This document shows, one piece after another, positions 1 to 11,040 of a stretch of DNA of 64,000 nucleotides. The notes below the pieces were generated by a model that saw only the letters and a list, made by a program, of their open reading frames with translations, was not told where the DNA came from and made no database searches. How positions within the stretch are numbered: position 1 is the first letter of the stretch; each line of letters begins with the position of its first letter. The DNA comes from Chamaea fasciata. Its lineage: Eukaryota; Chordata; Aves; Passeriformes; Sylviidae. The translations under genes and the position numbers were made by a program. The DNA is taken from NCBI GenBank assembly GCA_029207755.1, contig JARCOQ010000008.1, forward strand, positions 24,293,021-24,357,020. Reading direction: 5' to 3'.

Positions 1-290
1 CTACACATCAAAATCCTGATGGGTCGCACAGAAAATGAAGCCTTTCAAAAGAACAGTTGCCATTTTGTCTTTGACATGAAAGTTGTCAGAGATAGAGTGT
101 TACTTATCAGCACTTTCCCATCATTATTTATTGCCAGAAGTGCCTGTAATCCTTTTAAGGGTCTTGGAGACTCTTGGAACAGCTTAGTCTAAGTCACGTA
201 ACTTAAAAGAAAATACACATTACAAATCAATGCTGCGAATCAAAGCATTTAGCCCACCAAGTCTTGCGAGGTAAGATAGATATTTTGGCC

Positions 291-356
291 AACACACACA
301 CACAAATACATACATGCATAAGCATTTACATACATACACATACTCACACAGGTACA
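291..356. repeat. (CA)n / (CATA)n microsatellite, imperfect
   Basis: A short CA run grades into interrupted CATA units (words such as ACATACAT and ACACATACT). Reading frames crossing it are repeat artefacts. Confidence 0.85.
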
Positions 357-360
357 CAGT

Positions 361-1593
361 TGAGCAGACTTAGATAAGTAATAAGCCTGAGACAACATAT
401 CCATTGGCAATTGCAATCTCAGTGTTGAAAATCTGGCAAAATTGCAAGCAGATTTCCACAGTAGGAATTGTTGAACAACCTTCCTGGTGTCCACAGGTCT
501 CTTCAGGATCAGTCACACAGACAGACAGTCAGAGACTCACAATGGCTTACTCCTCACTGAATCACCTTGACCACATTTCCTCCATGCTGAATTCACATCT
601 AAAATAACCTTTGCTTCCTCATGCTTGCGTGGTTTCCAGGCTCGTGCTGCTGGGGAGAGCCGAGGTGTGTGTCAGAGACATGGTATTAATTCTCTCCCCT
701 GAGAAATGTGCAAGGAGGCAGATTCTGCCAAAGGAAGCAGGTCTGTGAGTTTCTCTGTGTGGAGGGGCACATGTGCACATCAAACAGTAAGGTGACGAGA
801 ACTCAGAGAAATAGGGGTGACTGTGCCCCTTAGGAAGACCTCATAGGTTAAACAACTCTGAAACAGATTCTATCAGGCAGATTAAAGTGTTGTAGAAGCA
901 GAAGAGAATGGCTTGTCTCAATTTCCTGACAGGATTAAGATAAAGAAGGGGAAATAAAGCAAAAGAAATGGATATACTTATGAGCTAGAAATGTTTGGGC
1001 CTTTTCTTTATTTGCTTTCTGGCTTCTGAACATGCACCATACATTTGGAAAAGATAAAATAATAACTTTTTCTTTTTTCCCCCATGTCTTTAGAAGTATC
1101 AGCCTTTCATTTGCATTATATCATCCCTTTCCTGTCCCTGAGTTGTATTTTGGGTGGACTGTTGGAAGCAGAAAAGCCTGTATATCTTCTCATCATATGA
1201 ATTTTCCATTCTGATTTGTAACACACCTATGGCCAAGAGAGCACAGGAAGCATAGAGAAAAGGATTTCCTGCTGAACAGTGCCTTAAAGGAGAACAGGTC
1301 AGTGAAGGGCTGACTGTGTGGCCTTTGGATCTCTATCTGGCTGCTCAGAGCAATGTGAACTAGGTCATGATTATTGTGTACTGCTCCTCCTGTTCATGGG
1401 TTAGAGATACACTAGCCCTGAGGTTTTAAGTGTTGTCAATAGTTACGCAAATGGGTGTTATTGTGGCCATGACTGTTAAGTTGTTATATTAATTGTTATA
1501 CTTGTTGTACCCTCATGCTATCATGTACACATTATTTAATATATATCATTGAGTTCTCTGAGTTAATCCTCATTTGCACTAAATAACATCATT
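361..1593. other. Unique non-coding DNA, nothing recognised
   Basis: AT-rich single-copy-looking sequence. The reading frames are short, on both strands, with no recognisable protein similarity. I see no repeat family or RNA gene. Confidence 0.6.
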
Positions 1594-1856
<263 letters not shown>

Positions 1857-3090
1857 TCCATTCCTGATGAGCTTTTTTCCATTGATGGATGTGACACCAC
1901 AGTTTTTAGTCACCATTAGTCATTGAGAGGCCATGAAGAAAAATGCGAGCACTGTATTAGGCTGTATAGAGAGGATTATTACCTACAAATGTGTAGAATA
2001 AAATTTCTGTTCTACTTAATTGGTAAAGCCACACAGAGGTCTTTGTCTCCTCTCTTAGGCATCACACTTTTAAGAAGTCAATAATGTTTAGACAGTCCAG
2101 AGATAAGTGCTGAGTGTTATAATCTTCTAAAAACAGATTTATAGGAAAAAGAAGGTAGAAAATTGTGGGAGTTTTCACCCTAGATAAAAGAAGTCTGAGG
2201 AAAAGCTGATTAACTGTCTTTAAACCATCATTTCTTGTTTTGCCTCAGCAAATAAATAGCACAGATGATTTCTTTTTTCACTGCAGTTGCCTTTTATGTA
2301 TAAATATTGTAACATGATCAATGCAAGGTTTTTAAGAGCAGATTATGCAGCATCTGTCAGGAGTGACATGACTGTTGTTGATACCACAGTGAGCAGGGGA
2401 ACAGATGAGGATATTTCTGAAGGATCGTGCCACCCCTTCAATGGAATTCTGGAAGTCTCTTCATGTGTTAATCTTAATTACTTCCTTCTGAGGAATGCTT
2501 TCCAATGTAACTAATCAAGCAGATCTACCATTAATCCTCTGCAAATTGTCTACATGCTGCCTGAATCCTTGATGCTAGATATAAACACCGTCCTTCTGCA
2601 GTGGTCACACCAATGACAGAGGCACTTGCGTATTGCATCTTCTGTTTCTTCCTAGTGTGTCTTTTTCCAGAAATCACATTTTCTCTTCTCGACGCAGAGG
2701 CCCTCAAATAATTATCTAAATTGGAGCTGGCATTTGTAGAGTGCTTTATCCTATACATAAACTCCATTACCCTTTTGCCTGGATGGATGACTACAGATGG
2801 ATGCATCTATCATGTGTTGCATTGTGTTCTCTTGCACTGAGCTTGCTGGCTGACCCAAGGCAATCGGTGCCAATGAGCAGCCTTCACTATTTACTGTCTT
2901 TTGTTTCCCCATCCCATTTCTTTTCTAATTGAGACTTTTGACACTATGAACACTCGCTTAGGTATTGGCATTGCTGTTCCTCCCAGGTTCCTTGAGGAGC
3001 AGTGGGACAGGAATGGATGCCAGCTGGGCCTTTCCATAAATGCTTTTGCTTTGTAAGAGTTCTCTCTTTTACAGCTTAATTTGAGTCTCA
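1857..3090. other. Unique non-coding DNA, nothing recognised
   Basis: Single-copy-looking AT-rich sequence. The right-hand end (about 2990-3090) may be a heavily decayed continuation of the CR1 fragment that follows on the minus strand, but I see no motif in it. Confidence 0.5.
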
Positions 3091-3091
3091 C

Positions 3092-3350
3092 AAGTCAGCC
3101 ATTTCTGAGCTGTTGAATGAAAGCCAAATGAATTCTGTGTCTTTCTAGTTTCTTTATTAAAACATCCTGCAGTTCAAAGTCATATGTCTTACAGAAGTCT
3201 GTTACATCAACAAGATTATCTTTAGACACCAAACTGGTAATTTTATCAAATGAAGATATCAAGTCTGTTTGACAGGATCTGTTTCCCATAAAACCCTGTT
3301 GATTTGACTAATTTATATTTCCTAATGTAATTGTTTATTAGCTGAGCCCA
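3092..3350 (-). mobile_element. CR1-type LINE fragment, reverse-transcriptase part of ORF2 (decayed)
   Basis: On the minus strand, 3289 to 3095 reads open for 64 codons and contains SCQTDLISSFDKI, SLVSKDNLVDVTDF and further on VLIKKLERH. This is the order seen in CR1/L3 reverse transcriptases: a GF.-.-SC.TNLISF.D.IT.LVD block, then the V.YLDFSKAFD block, then an L..KL block. The F-S-K-A-F-D core is damaged (DFCKTYDFE), and upstream residues recognisable as TGF lie in another frame near 3300, so at least one frameshift is present. It is a 5'-truncated and 3'-truncated relic of a non-LTR retrotransposon. It is not part of the CR1 3' end at 3413-3800, because the order along the minus strand is wrong for a single copy. 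Confidence 0.75.
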
Positions 3351-3412
3351 TGTCATGTCATGATTTCTCTTGGGGTGTATGTCAAGCTGTCAGACTTACA
3401 GCTATAATGGGA

Positions 3413-3800
3413 AAACACAGAATCATGAAATTTTGTTTGGAAGGAGCCTCTGGACGTCATTTTCCCCAATACCCACAATTCAAAGGAGGCCCAACAGCTC
3501 AGGCCCTTGTCCTGTCCAATTTTGAGTCTTTATGAGGGCAGATATTCCACAGCCTTTCTGGGAAGCACTCCCAGTGCTTTAATACAGTCATTGTACAAAT
3601 TTTGCCCTTCATTGGCAAGATGAATTTCCCAAGAGGTGAATTGGACCCATTGCTTCTCATCCTTTTCCTATGATTCTCTGAGAGTTTTCTAGATCCATCT
3701 TCTCTGTAAGACTCCATTAGACAGCTGAAGACAGAAATATGTTCCCCTTTGCCTTCCCCTCTCCAGGGTGAAGAAATCCATCTTGCTCTGCTTCCCACTG
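3413..3800 (-). mobile_element. CR1 LINE, 5'-truncated 3' end
   Basis: Read on the minus strand this is the familiar CR1 tail. On the plus strand it starts with CACAGAATCATGAAAT and GGAAGGAGCCTCTGGACGTC, the reverse of the diagnostic CR1 3' terminus (the usual form is tcacagaatcac...ggaagggacctctggag). It continues through a decayed counterpart of the block on wound-up costs familiar from CR1 copies (CATTGCTTCTCATCCTTTTCC) and ends near CCCTCTCCAGGGTGAAGAA, the CR1 region usually read as cttctccaggctgaac. About 390 bp are preserved, with many substitutions, so it is not a recent insertion. The 5' truncation is typical of target-primed reverse transcription. Confidence 0.88.
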
Positions 3801-4719
3801 TACATTATGTATCCTGCCCCTGAAAGCTCACTGAAGCACAAAATTCACTGAAAACTGCAACACTAAAAATTGTTTTTGATTATGTTACATACCTTGATAC
3901 TTTAATAACTGGGAATGCATCCTACACTGCATCTACACTCCCTACTGTAAATGAAGAGCGGGTAATACCTTTGAGGAGGGCTTATTGCACATACATTTTG
4001 ATGGGATAAATAATTTTAGCTGTACCTTAACATTCATTGTCTCAGAGACAGTCTCAAAGTCTGGTTTAAACAAGAATCCTTACTTTTGGGACATGCGAAA
4101 TTTGGTGAAAATCTTCCCACTGAAAGAGAGCATGCCCAGTCTGTTGTCTTCAGATCCTATAGGTGTATGTCACCTGATCATAATACCTTCCCTTTAGCCT
4201 TGCTCTTCAGTATCCTTCTCATTCCTGCTGGAATGTAGTGTACAGATCTCATACAAGACCTTTTGTTGAGTGCTTGAGAGAGAGAGATTTTCTGAACAGT
4301 TTTTTTCCACACTGAATTGTCACATCCTATCTGGTAACAGTTAGTTTTCCTTTAGTGACATATTTTAAAACAAGCTATTTGTATTGTCCATAGTGCTCAT
4401 TGCCACATGTTTTTCCTTGCAGCTTTCTACTCACCTTGTTAGTCTTTACTTGCTTTATAAAGTATGGACATGTCAGTGTGTGAACATGTGTGTACCTACG
4501 TCTTTAAGTGACTGTGAGAGACCTCCAAAACCCCTGCTAAGCCAGCACTGTTTTATAACCAGCATCCAGAGTCACATCATTTCAGTTTGAGGGCAATTTA
4601 ATAAGATTTCTTTTACAGTTTCTTGATTATCGTTCATACTTTTGCCACTGCTTTAAATTCCCCATCTCTACTGACTTGGCCAAAAATTACTTTTGGCTTG
4701 ATGGAACTGGCCCATTTGA
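3801..4719. other. Unique non-coding DNA, nothing recognised
   Basis: No repeat family, exon-like segment or RNA structure recognised. A short GA run (about 4276-4289) is the only simple sequence. Confidence 0.55.
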
Positions 4720-4800
4720 AGCATTAAATATATAAAATATATATAAATAATTAAATTATAAAAAAATTAAAGCATTAAATATATAAAATATTTATATGCT
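4720..4800. repeat. AT-rich segment with an exact 21-bp direct duplication
   Basis: A 21-bp AT-rich word (starting AGCATTAAATATATA) occurs at 4720-4740 and again, identically, at 4771-4791, a 51-bp period. The spacer is almost entirely A and T. This is best explained by replication slippage or a small segmental duplication. Confidence 0.85.
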
Positions 4801-4964
4801 CACACATTCACTGCCTCTATATGTATGAACATGTAAGCACACATGCATAGATGTACATGCCCCCCATTTTACAGTAGACGTCTACAGCTCAGCATAACCC
4901 AGTCACACTCAGGCTGTTATCAGGTACTTTTCTCACCTAATTGTGACCTTCCACACATGAAGAG

Positions 4965-5290
4965 AGCCTACAAGAAAGATCGAGAGGGACTTTTTACAAG
5001 AGCATGTAGTGATAGGACAAGGGGGAAAGGCTTTAAACTGGTATGGTGAAGGTTTAAGTTAGATATCAGGAAGAAATTCTTTACTGTGAGGATGGTGAGG
5101 CACTGGAACATGTTGCCCAGAGAAGTTGTGGATCCCTCATCCCCGAAATTGTTTAAGGCCAGGTTGGATGGAGCTCTGACAAACATGGTCTAGTGGAAAG
5201 TGTCCCTGTACACGGCAGGGGGGTTAGAACTAGATGGACATTAAGGTCCCTTCCAGCTTCAAGCCATTCTATGATCCTGTGGGTCTGTGA
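4965..5290 (+). mobile_element. CR1 LINE, 5'-truncated 3' end (best preserved copy)
   Basis: The order of CR1 landmarks is complete: GGTTTAAGTTAGATATCAGG and AAGAAATTCTTTACTGTGAG, then GGCACTGGAACATGTTGCCC, AGAGAAGTTGTGGATCCCTC, AAGGCCAGGTTGGATGGAGC, TAGATGGACATTAAGGTCCC, TTCCAGCTTCAAGCCATTCT and the terminal ATGATCCTGTGGGTCTGTGA, a decayed form of the short tandem 3' terminus. It carries only the last part of ORF2/3' UTR. This copy alone makes a bird (or close CR1-rich relative) the likely source. Confidence 0.95.
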
Positions 5291-7293
5291 TCTCTTTTCC
5301 ACTTGGCATTATGGAAAAGAAAGATAATGGAAGTCTTCCTGGAGTCACAAGTTAAGAATCCTTGGAGCTTGTAATGGTTCCACCCTACCTTGAAAACTAT
5401 GAATTTTGTTATTCCCATGGTAACCAAAATATCACACTCATCCTTAAGTGTGCAGTCCAAGATAATTACTGCTTTGATTGTGCATAGAATAAAGTTAAAT
5501 CGCATAAATATCTGATTATCCTCTACAGTAGGGCACATATAGAGCAGCCCTATAGCAGGAAAATAGAACTTTAAATGATATTTTCATAGAAGATATGTTT
5601 TTTCATTTGGGACACTATTTTGTTCAGTGCTTAAAGGCCATGTCAGGGGGTATAGTCCTTCCCAGACTTTTAAACAGTACAGATACTGAGATAAACTCTG
5701 TTCATTCAAGTGAAAGAATAAAATTGTTGTAAGGAAAGAGGCACTAAGTTTCCTCTCATGCCTTCCTTATACTTTCATAATGTCTGCTTTTAGCTGTCTT
5801 ACCTAGTGAAGTGATCAGCTTTGGAAACTTAATACTATTCATTAATATTGATTTTTATTCATTTAATGATCTTTTTGGGTGAAAAATGAAATTATGTCAT
5901 CTTTCTGTGTTCCCCACTACAAATTTCACATCACACTGTGCTGTCAGGAATATGACCATCTTCTTTGTGAAATCAACATAGATTATACCACAATGTGAAA
6001 ATGTTCCAAAGGAGGTGGGATGTATGAAACAGCTGTTTTCAATTTAGCTGGTTTGGGGTTTTTCCTCCAGCTGAGATGCTAAGGCACTATATTTTGTTAC
6101 TGCTGAGTCTAATACCCTATTGACCTGCACCACCATGGGATGAAGTTCCCCTAGTTTTCATAGGGATCTTTAAAAACCTTTTTTAATTTCTGCTTAGGAT
6201 TTTTTTTATGCACTGAAGGTCTCCTAAGCATTGCATAGAAATCTTTGTAACTTACAGACATGTAAAATATTGTTTACAGATGGAAAGACTGTGGAATGGG
6301 GGGAAAGGAAAGAGCAATAGAATCACAGCCAGACTAATGTAAATATGTTCCTTCCAGGAGTTGTTCATAAACAATTAAACTCCCCACCCTTCCCAGTTGT
6401 GGTCTTTCTCTGAGACAGGCCCTGAAAAGGCTAGAGAATTCTGACAGAAAAATCCCTAGTTTATTCAGATGGGCAGAGCATGGTCCACATCATGGTATTT
6501 TGGACCTTGGTCAAACCCATCTCAAAATGTTGGCTTCCCTTTTGAGTTCTTTCCTCGTAGTAGAGCCACAAAATGATTGCCAGATTGGCCTCTTTTGTGT
6601 TGCTGGCCTCTGTTTTTTCTTCTTTTTTGGGGGTATGGAGACAGTCACCAGTGGTGTTAGTCAGTGACGTGGGTTGATTTCACTAGTGCTAACATCTGCC
6701 CAGAAATCTGTTCAGTTAGAGCTGGATAAAACAACTTGATTTTTTTAAAAAGCTCTCTTACGCTTTCTAAGAATTTGCACTGGGTCTGTTCCATCTTCAA
6801 GATGTTCTTTTTCTGTATCTCACATTGGCCTTCATAGTTTTTTTTCCTGGGAGGTGGACTGAGAGACAAGGAGGATGAGGAAGAAGGGTTTGATACTCTT
6901 ACTGTTGAGAATTTGTGATTAAAGCCTTGAGAACAGATTAAGCTGAAATTACAGTTTGGGAAATGTAACCTGATAAAATAGCACAGACTTCACTCCCCTC
7001 CGTGGGAATCAAAACTAGAAGCTATTTCTGATGCACAACATGCTGAGGTTTCTCTCTCTCAGCCCTCATGTCTTCATCTGCCTTTGTTGTTCCGTATTGT
7101 GCATGTTCCTTGCATCTCAGGCTTTAAATGTCTCCCTTGCTAAAAAGCAGTCTTTGCTGAAATCAGGGAAGCTGTATGAAAATGAAAATGAAAATGTGTG
7201 AGATCAGAGGGAAAAAACTCATCAGAACCCAAATAAGTCCTACCCCTCCACTTGGATTTTGATGGCTGATGGCTGGGATATAGGAAGCAATTT
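5291..7293. other. Unique non-coding DNA, nothing recognised
   Basis: AT-rich, low in CpG, with no reading frame over about 90 codons and no repeat family that I recognise. A three-unit GAAAAT hexanucleotide repeat lies at about 7178-7195. Confidence 0.6.
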
Positions 7294-7320
7294 TTGTTTA
7301 TTTATTTGTTTTCACTACAG

Positions 7321-7554
7321 GCAGATGAAACACTTGGAGGGAGTAACCAACAAGATGTTGGGAGGACACATTTAGGCATTATTTCCTCTTGGCCTCAGTG
7401 CCTGCCTGCATCTCCACAATTGGAGATGCTGACTGGGAGACTGGAGAGCAGATTTCCTCCGGAAACGCTTCGATCAGAGCAGAATAAAACCACATTGTTC
7501 CCGTCCTCTCCTGCTTCAGAGCCCAACCAGTCTGGAAGTGACTTCCAGACCTGA
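7321..7554 (+). other. Exon-like segment (candidate 3' exon), unproven
   Basis: A T-rich pyrimidine tract ending in TTTTCACTACAG (to 7320) resembles a good splice acceptor. It is followed by a reading frame that stays open from the acceptor to a stop at 7552-7554, about 77 codons, translating as ADETLGGSNQQDVGRTHLG and onwards. The segment contains three CpG (about 7460-7472), more than its surroundings, and an AATAAA word at 7483-7488 inside the frame. The protein is not one I recognise and has no obvious domain. It could be a terminal exon of a coding or long non-coding transcript, or chance; acceptor-like sites are common. Confidence 0.2.
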
Positions 7555-7561
7555 CCTGGGC

Positions 7562-9179
7562 TACAGATTTTCTGTGTTTCTGAAAAAGCATGCCCTGAAT
7601 ATCTGTAGTGATGACATCTGTTTGCTAGTCTGGAGAATATGCATTTGAGGGGAGACTTTCTAGGATCCTGCTAATATTCATGGGAGAAACCTCATAGCAG
7701 AGCAACCACTTTTCCATCACTCCCACAAGACCATGACCCATTTTACATGCAGCATCTGACAGGACTATTTGCTTCTCATTACATTAATTAAAAAAGATGA
7801 TGTGGCTTTTTTTTTTTTTTTCTTATAAAGGCCCCGTTGTCCTTTACATAAAGGAAAGAACTTGCTATAGTCTGCTACAGGAGCGAGTAGTTTTTGTGGT
7901 TAATTTTGTGACAGCTAGTGACATACAAGAGATTGCCAGGATGATAGAACTCCTAGTACCCAGCCAGCAGAGGCAATGGCTGAGATGATGAACCCGTTTA
8001 TGTCTTGCCCAGATTTAAAATTGACCTTGAGCTGTTACAGTCTAACTGTTCATTCCACCTGCATAGTGTGGTTCACCAGGACTATGGCATGTCCACTTCT
8101 CAGGAAAGGGCTGCTGAAGGCAAAGGCTTCCTGAAAACTGAACTGAGAATCTGGGACCTCTCAACTGAGACTGGGAACCTTACTATGCCAGGAAAGAAAA
8201 CTACAGTTTGTAACTTGCCTTTCCCCTAATCGGTTGTTCACCCACACAAAGACACAGGCAAGCAGGTCAGGTCGTACTGCACCATGAAAACGCAGGTGGA
8301 GTGGCTGCTAATACTGCTTCTCCTTGGGAATTCTTGGGAGGGATGAGAATATCATGTTATGGGGGAATGTACTTAATGCACAAGTGAGAGAGGAGATAGG
8401 ACTGTTGAAAAATATCTGCAAAGGATTTTTTCCTTTTTTTGAGACTGCAGGACACAATATGGAGCACATGGTTCAGTCTCACTGCATTACCTACCAATGA
8501 TCACCCTTAACTCCAGCTGCAGCAGGAAAGGTTTTTGTGGACCACAACACAGAGTTTTTATTTCAAAAGAAAATTTTCTGAACACTCAGTCTGACTGTGT
8601 CTGAGTAGAGGGCTTGGGATCTGGGTCAGATCTTGTTTTATATCTGTGAATTTAACCTAATCCTCACTGAGTGCTGCCAGAGCTCCTTTAACCTCATTTT
8701 TTAACTTTGGATCCTTCTGATAACACCATCTAGCATGGTTTCTTAGATGTGTTTAGGCTCTTTTCCCTAAAATAATAGGTGTATGAGAGGAAAGATGCCA
8801 AATACAAACCATCTCTACACCCTGAAAAAAGGCAAGAGAGTGATGAGGGGGAAGACTGAGGAATGTTAAAAAGAGAAACTCCTGCTTTTAATGGGTGCAT
8901 TTTCCAAGGAAAATAGAAGAAAATATAACAGACACCAAGAATAACATCCGATTTTCTGTTGCCAGCCCTTTTTTATGACTTTAAAAACCAGTCAGTTTTA
9001 TTCAGCATAGTTTCTGGGAAGGAAAAAAAAATAAAGGCTGGTGGAAGGATCCACACACTTCTAATCACATTCAAGTAGGCACTGTACAAAACCTGCTGGA
9101 AGCCAGCAGTGGTGATGACTGGCTCATTACCATTATATAAATAGTATTTAAAGTGCAGCTGGGCCCTCACATGAGCAGA
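7562..9179. other. Unique non-coding DNA, nothing recognised
   Basis: AT-rich with short T runs (about 7806-7820). Reading frames are under 80 codons and unrecognised. No repeat family was identified. Confidence 0.55.
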
Positions 9180-9850
9180 GACCTAATTGATGCCGAAATA
9201 TGTTCATTTCAAGTCCTGTGACTTCATGTGGAAAATATTACACTGGCTAATTAATGGCAATGAGAAGAGATGATGCATTGCCTTATAAAACAAGCAACTG
9301 AAATGTTGAGCCTCCATTCAAAGGGAAAAAGGGGAGGGGGAAAGAACTCTGGAAGTTTAGAGCATAAAAAGCCCCAACAAAATAAAATGCATGCTCAGAG
9401 ACTCGCAATGACACACACACATAATCAAGAATTAGAGACATTCAAGAGGAAATGACTTGCTATTTATCTAACGGCTTTCAAGCCGAATCTGAGTTTATAG
9501 TATGCCCTTGACAGAAAGATAGCACCAAGCCTGGTGTTTATACAGAAGAGTTCATGAAAATATAAATGCCTTTACTCTGGCAATTCTGTACACCATCTAC
9601 CTAATATCCTTTTCAGGCACCTAGCAAGGTTGCATCTACTGTGTCATTATTTAATACATACAAAGAAGAGTTGGCTCAAGCTGGGAATGCAGGCTTGAAT
9701 AAATGGGAGAAATTAATTGAACACTGTTGTACAGCACAGCAGACAGATTATTAACACGGTCTCCTCCCGCCACAAATTGTACAAACATGTGAATTGAAAT
9801 TTCAGTGAAAGCTTTTAGTTCAATGCATGGTTCATCATACCAGGTGTAGT
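9180..9850. promoter_or_regulatory. Candidate conserved non-coding block (homeodomain-like sites)
   Basis: The segment is free of recognisable repeats and carries CTAATTAATGG (9247-9257), TGATGCATTG (9271-9280), AATTAATTGA (9711-9720) and GATTATTAAC (about 9746-9755), followed by the unusually GC-rich stretch CGGTCTCCTCCCGCCAC in an AT-rich setting. This texture is typical of developmental enhancers in vertebrate gene deserts, but that is an impression from composition and short words, not an alignment. Confidence 0.25.
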
Positions 9851-10827
9851 GACAAAGCTGCAGTCAAAGATTTAGAAATGTGGACAAGTAATTTTTAGAT
9901 AAGACCAGCAGGACTAGATTTGTCACTGGTAAGTTACATTAGTGTGAACACCAGCTTGTCCCTACCATACCCCTATCACATCTTGATATGATCCTTTTTT
10001 ACTCTAGAATACGAGAAGGAAATATCTGCTGCAAGTTGTTTAAAGATTGAGATAGGGGATGCTCCATCAAATAGGAAGTCACAGAAGCTGGAAAACCAGC
10101 ACTGGATGTCTGGCAGATTTCTTGCCTTCAGAAGACTGTTTGGCACATAGATATTATTCCCGCTTTTTCTCATGGTGGGGTCTGACAGCCCTAAATCCAA
10201 AGTTTCCCAAAGAACCCCTTGAAGACTTTATGATAGTGCCACTGGTCTCACTGTCAGGAAAAAACTGGCTCCAAATTTCTACTTTGTTTATGTTTTCTTG
10301 CATTATTCATAGCAAATCTCTTCCCACTTCCTGAAGTCTGGATGATTATCTCTCCTCCCTGCTTACTCAACGCCTGGTTTTAAGGTTTTTTCTTTTTTTC
10401 ATCTTCAGATCTTTATCCTTTCTGCATATATCATGTGTTCCAGTTCTTTCATCGTTTAAAGATGTTTTCTTTGAATTTCATTATCTTGTCATTGTCTTCT
10501 TTTCAAGAATAAAATTAATTGTTCTGGGTTTTGATCTTTCTAGATTTTGTGGCTCAGAGACTTTATCCCTTCACATAGTTCCCACTGACCTGTCTCATTG
10601 TCAGTTTATGCCCCCAAAAGTTGTGCCATAAACCTTCAGCTCTTTTTTCTTTATCTGCCTCCTATAACATAGTTTCCCATTAGTTCTTTGCAGAGTTATC
10701 TTTTGTTATGGCACCAATTAATACAATTAGACTGCAACCTTCCTTTATGCTATTTACTCCCAAATCATTCCCCCCAAATTACCTTTCTTCTACTTTTCTG
10801 CTGGGGTTGTTTTCCAATGCTCCCAAA
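9851..10827. other. Unique AT-rich non-coding DNA, nothing recognised
   Basis: T-rich stretches (about 10380-10510) but no assigned repeat, exon or RNA gene. Confidence 0.55.
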
Positions 10828-11040
10828 TTATTGCTGTTTGTAAATTTCATCAAGCTCCTGATTATTTCCATTTCCAGAGATTAATGAAGATATTAAATGA
10901 GACTCTTGGAGAATCCAAGTAGGCACATCTGTCTCCATGAAACAATGTTTACAGTTAAGCCAGCCACAACGATTTTGGTGTATAATCTCATGAAACAATT
11001 TTGGAAAAGCCAAAAATGTATCATCCGCTTGGATTTATTT
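10828..11040 (-). mobile_element. CR1-type LINE fragment, reverse-transcriptase part of ORF2 (decayed)
   Basis: On the minus strand, from about 11040 downwards, the translation contains FLAFPKLFHEIIHQ, aligning by eye with the (Y)LDFSKAFD...HEIL block of CR1/L3 reverse transcriptases. About 35 codons later, in another frame, SFNIFIN (plus strand ATTAATGAAGATATTAAATG, about 10880-10899) matches the LLFNIFINDL block that follows the V(P)QGSVLGP loop. The spacing is shorter than in an intact enzyme, and a frameshift separates the two blocks. The same FNIFIN block is present in the copy at 29440-31370. Assignment rests on two short motifs in the right order and orientation. Confidence 0.55.

Noticed and set aside
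4855..4920. MIR-like words (CCCATTTTACAGTAGACG)
   Set aside because: Only one block agrees; no second landmark.
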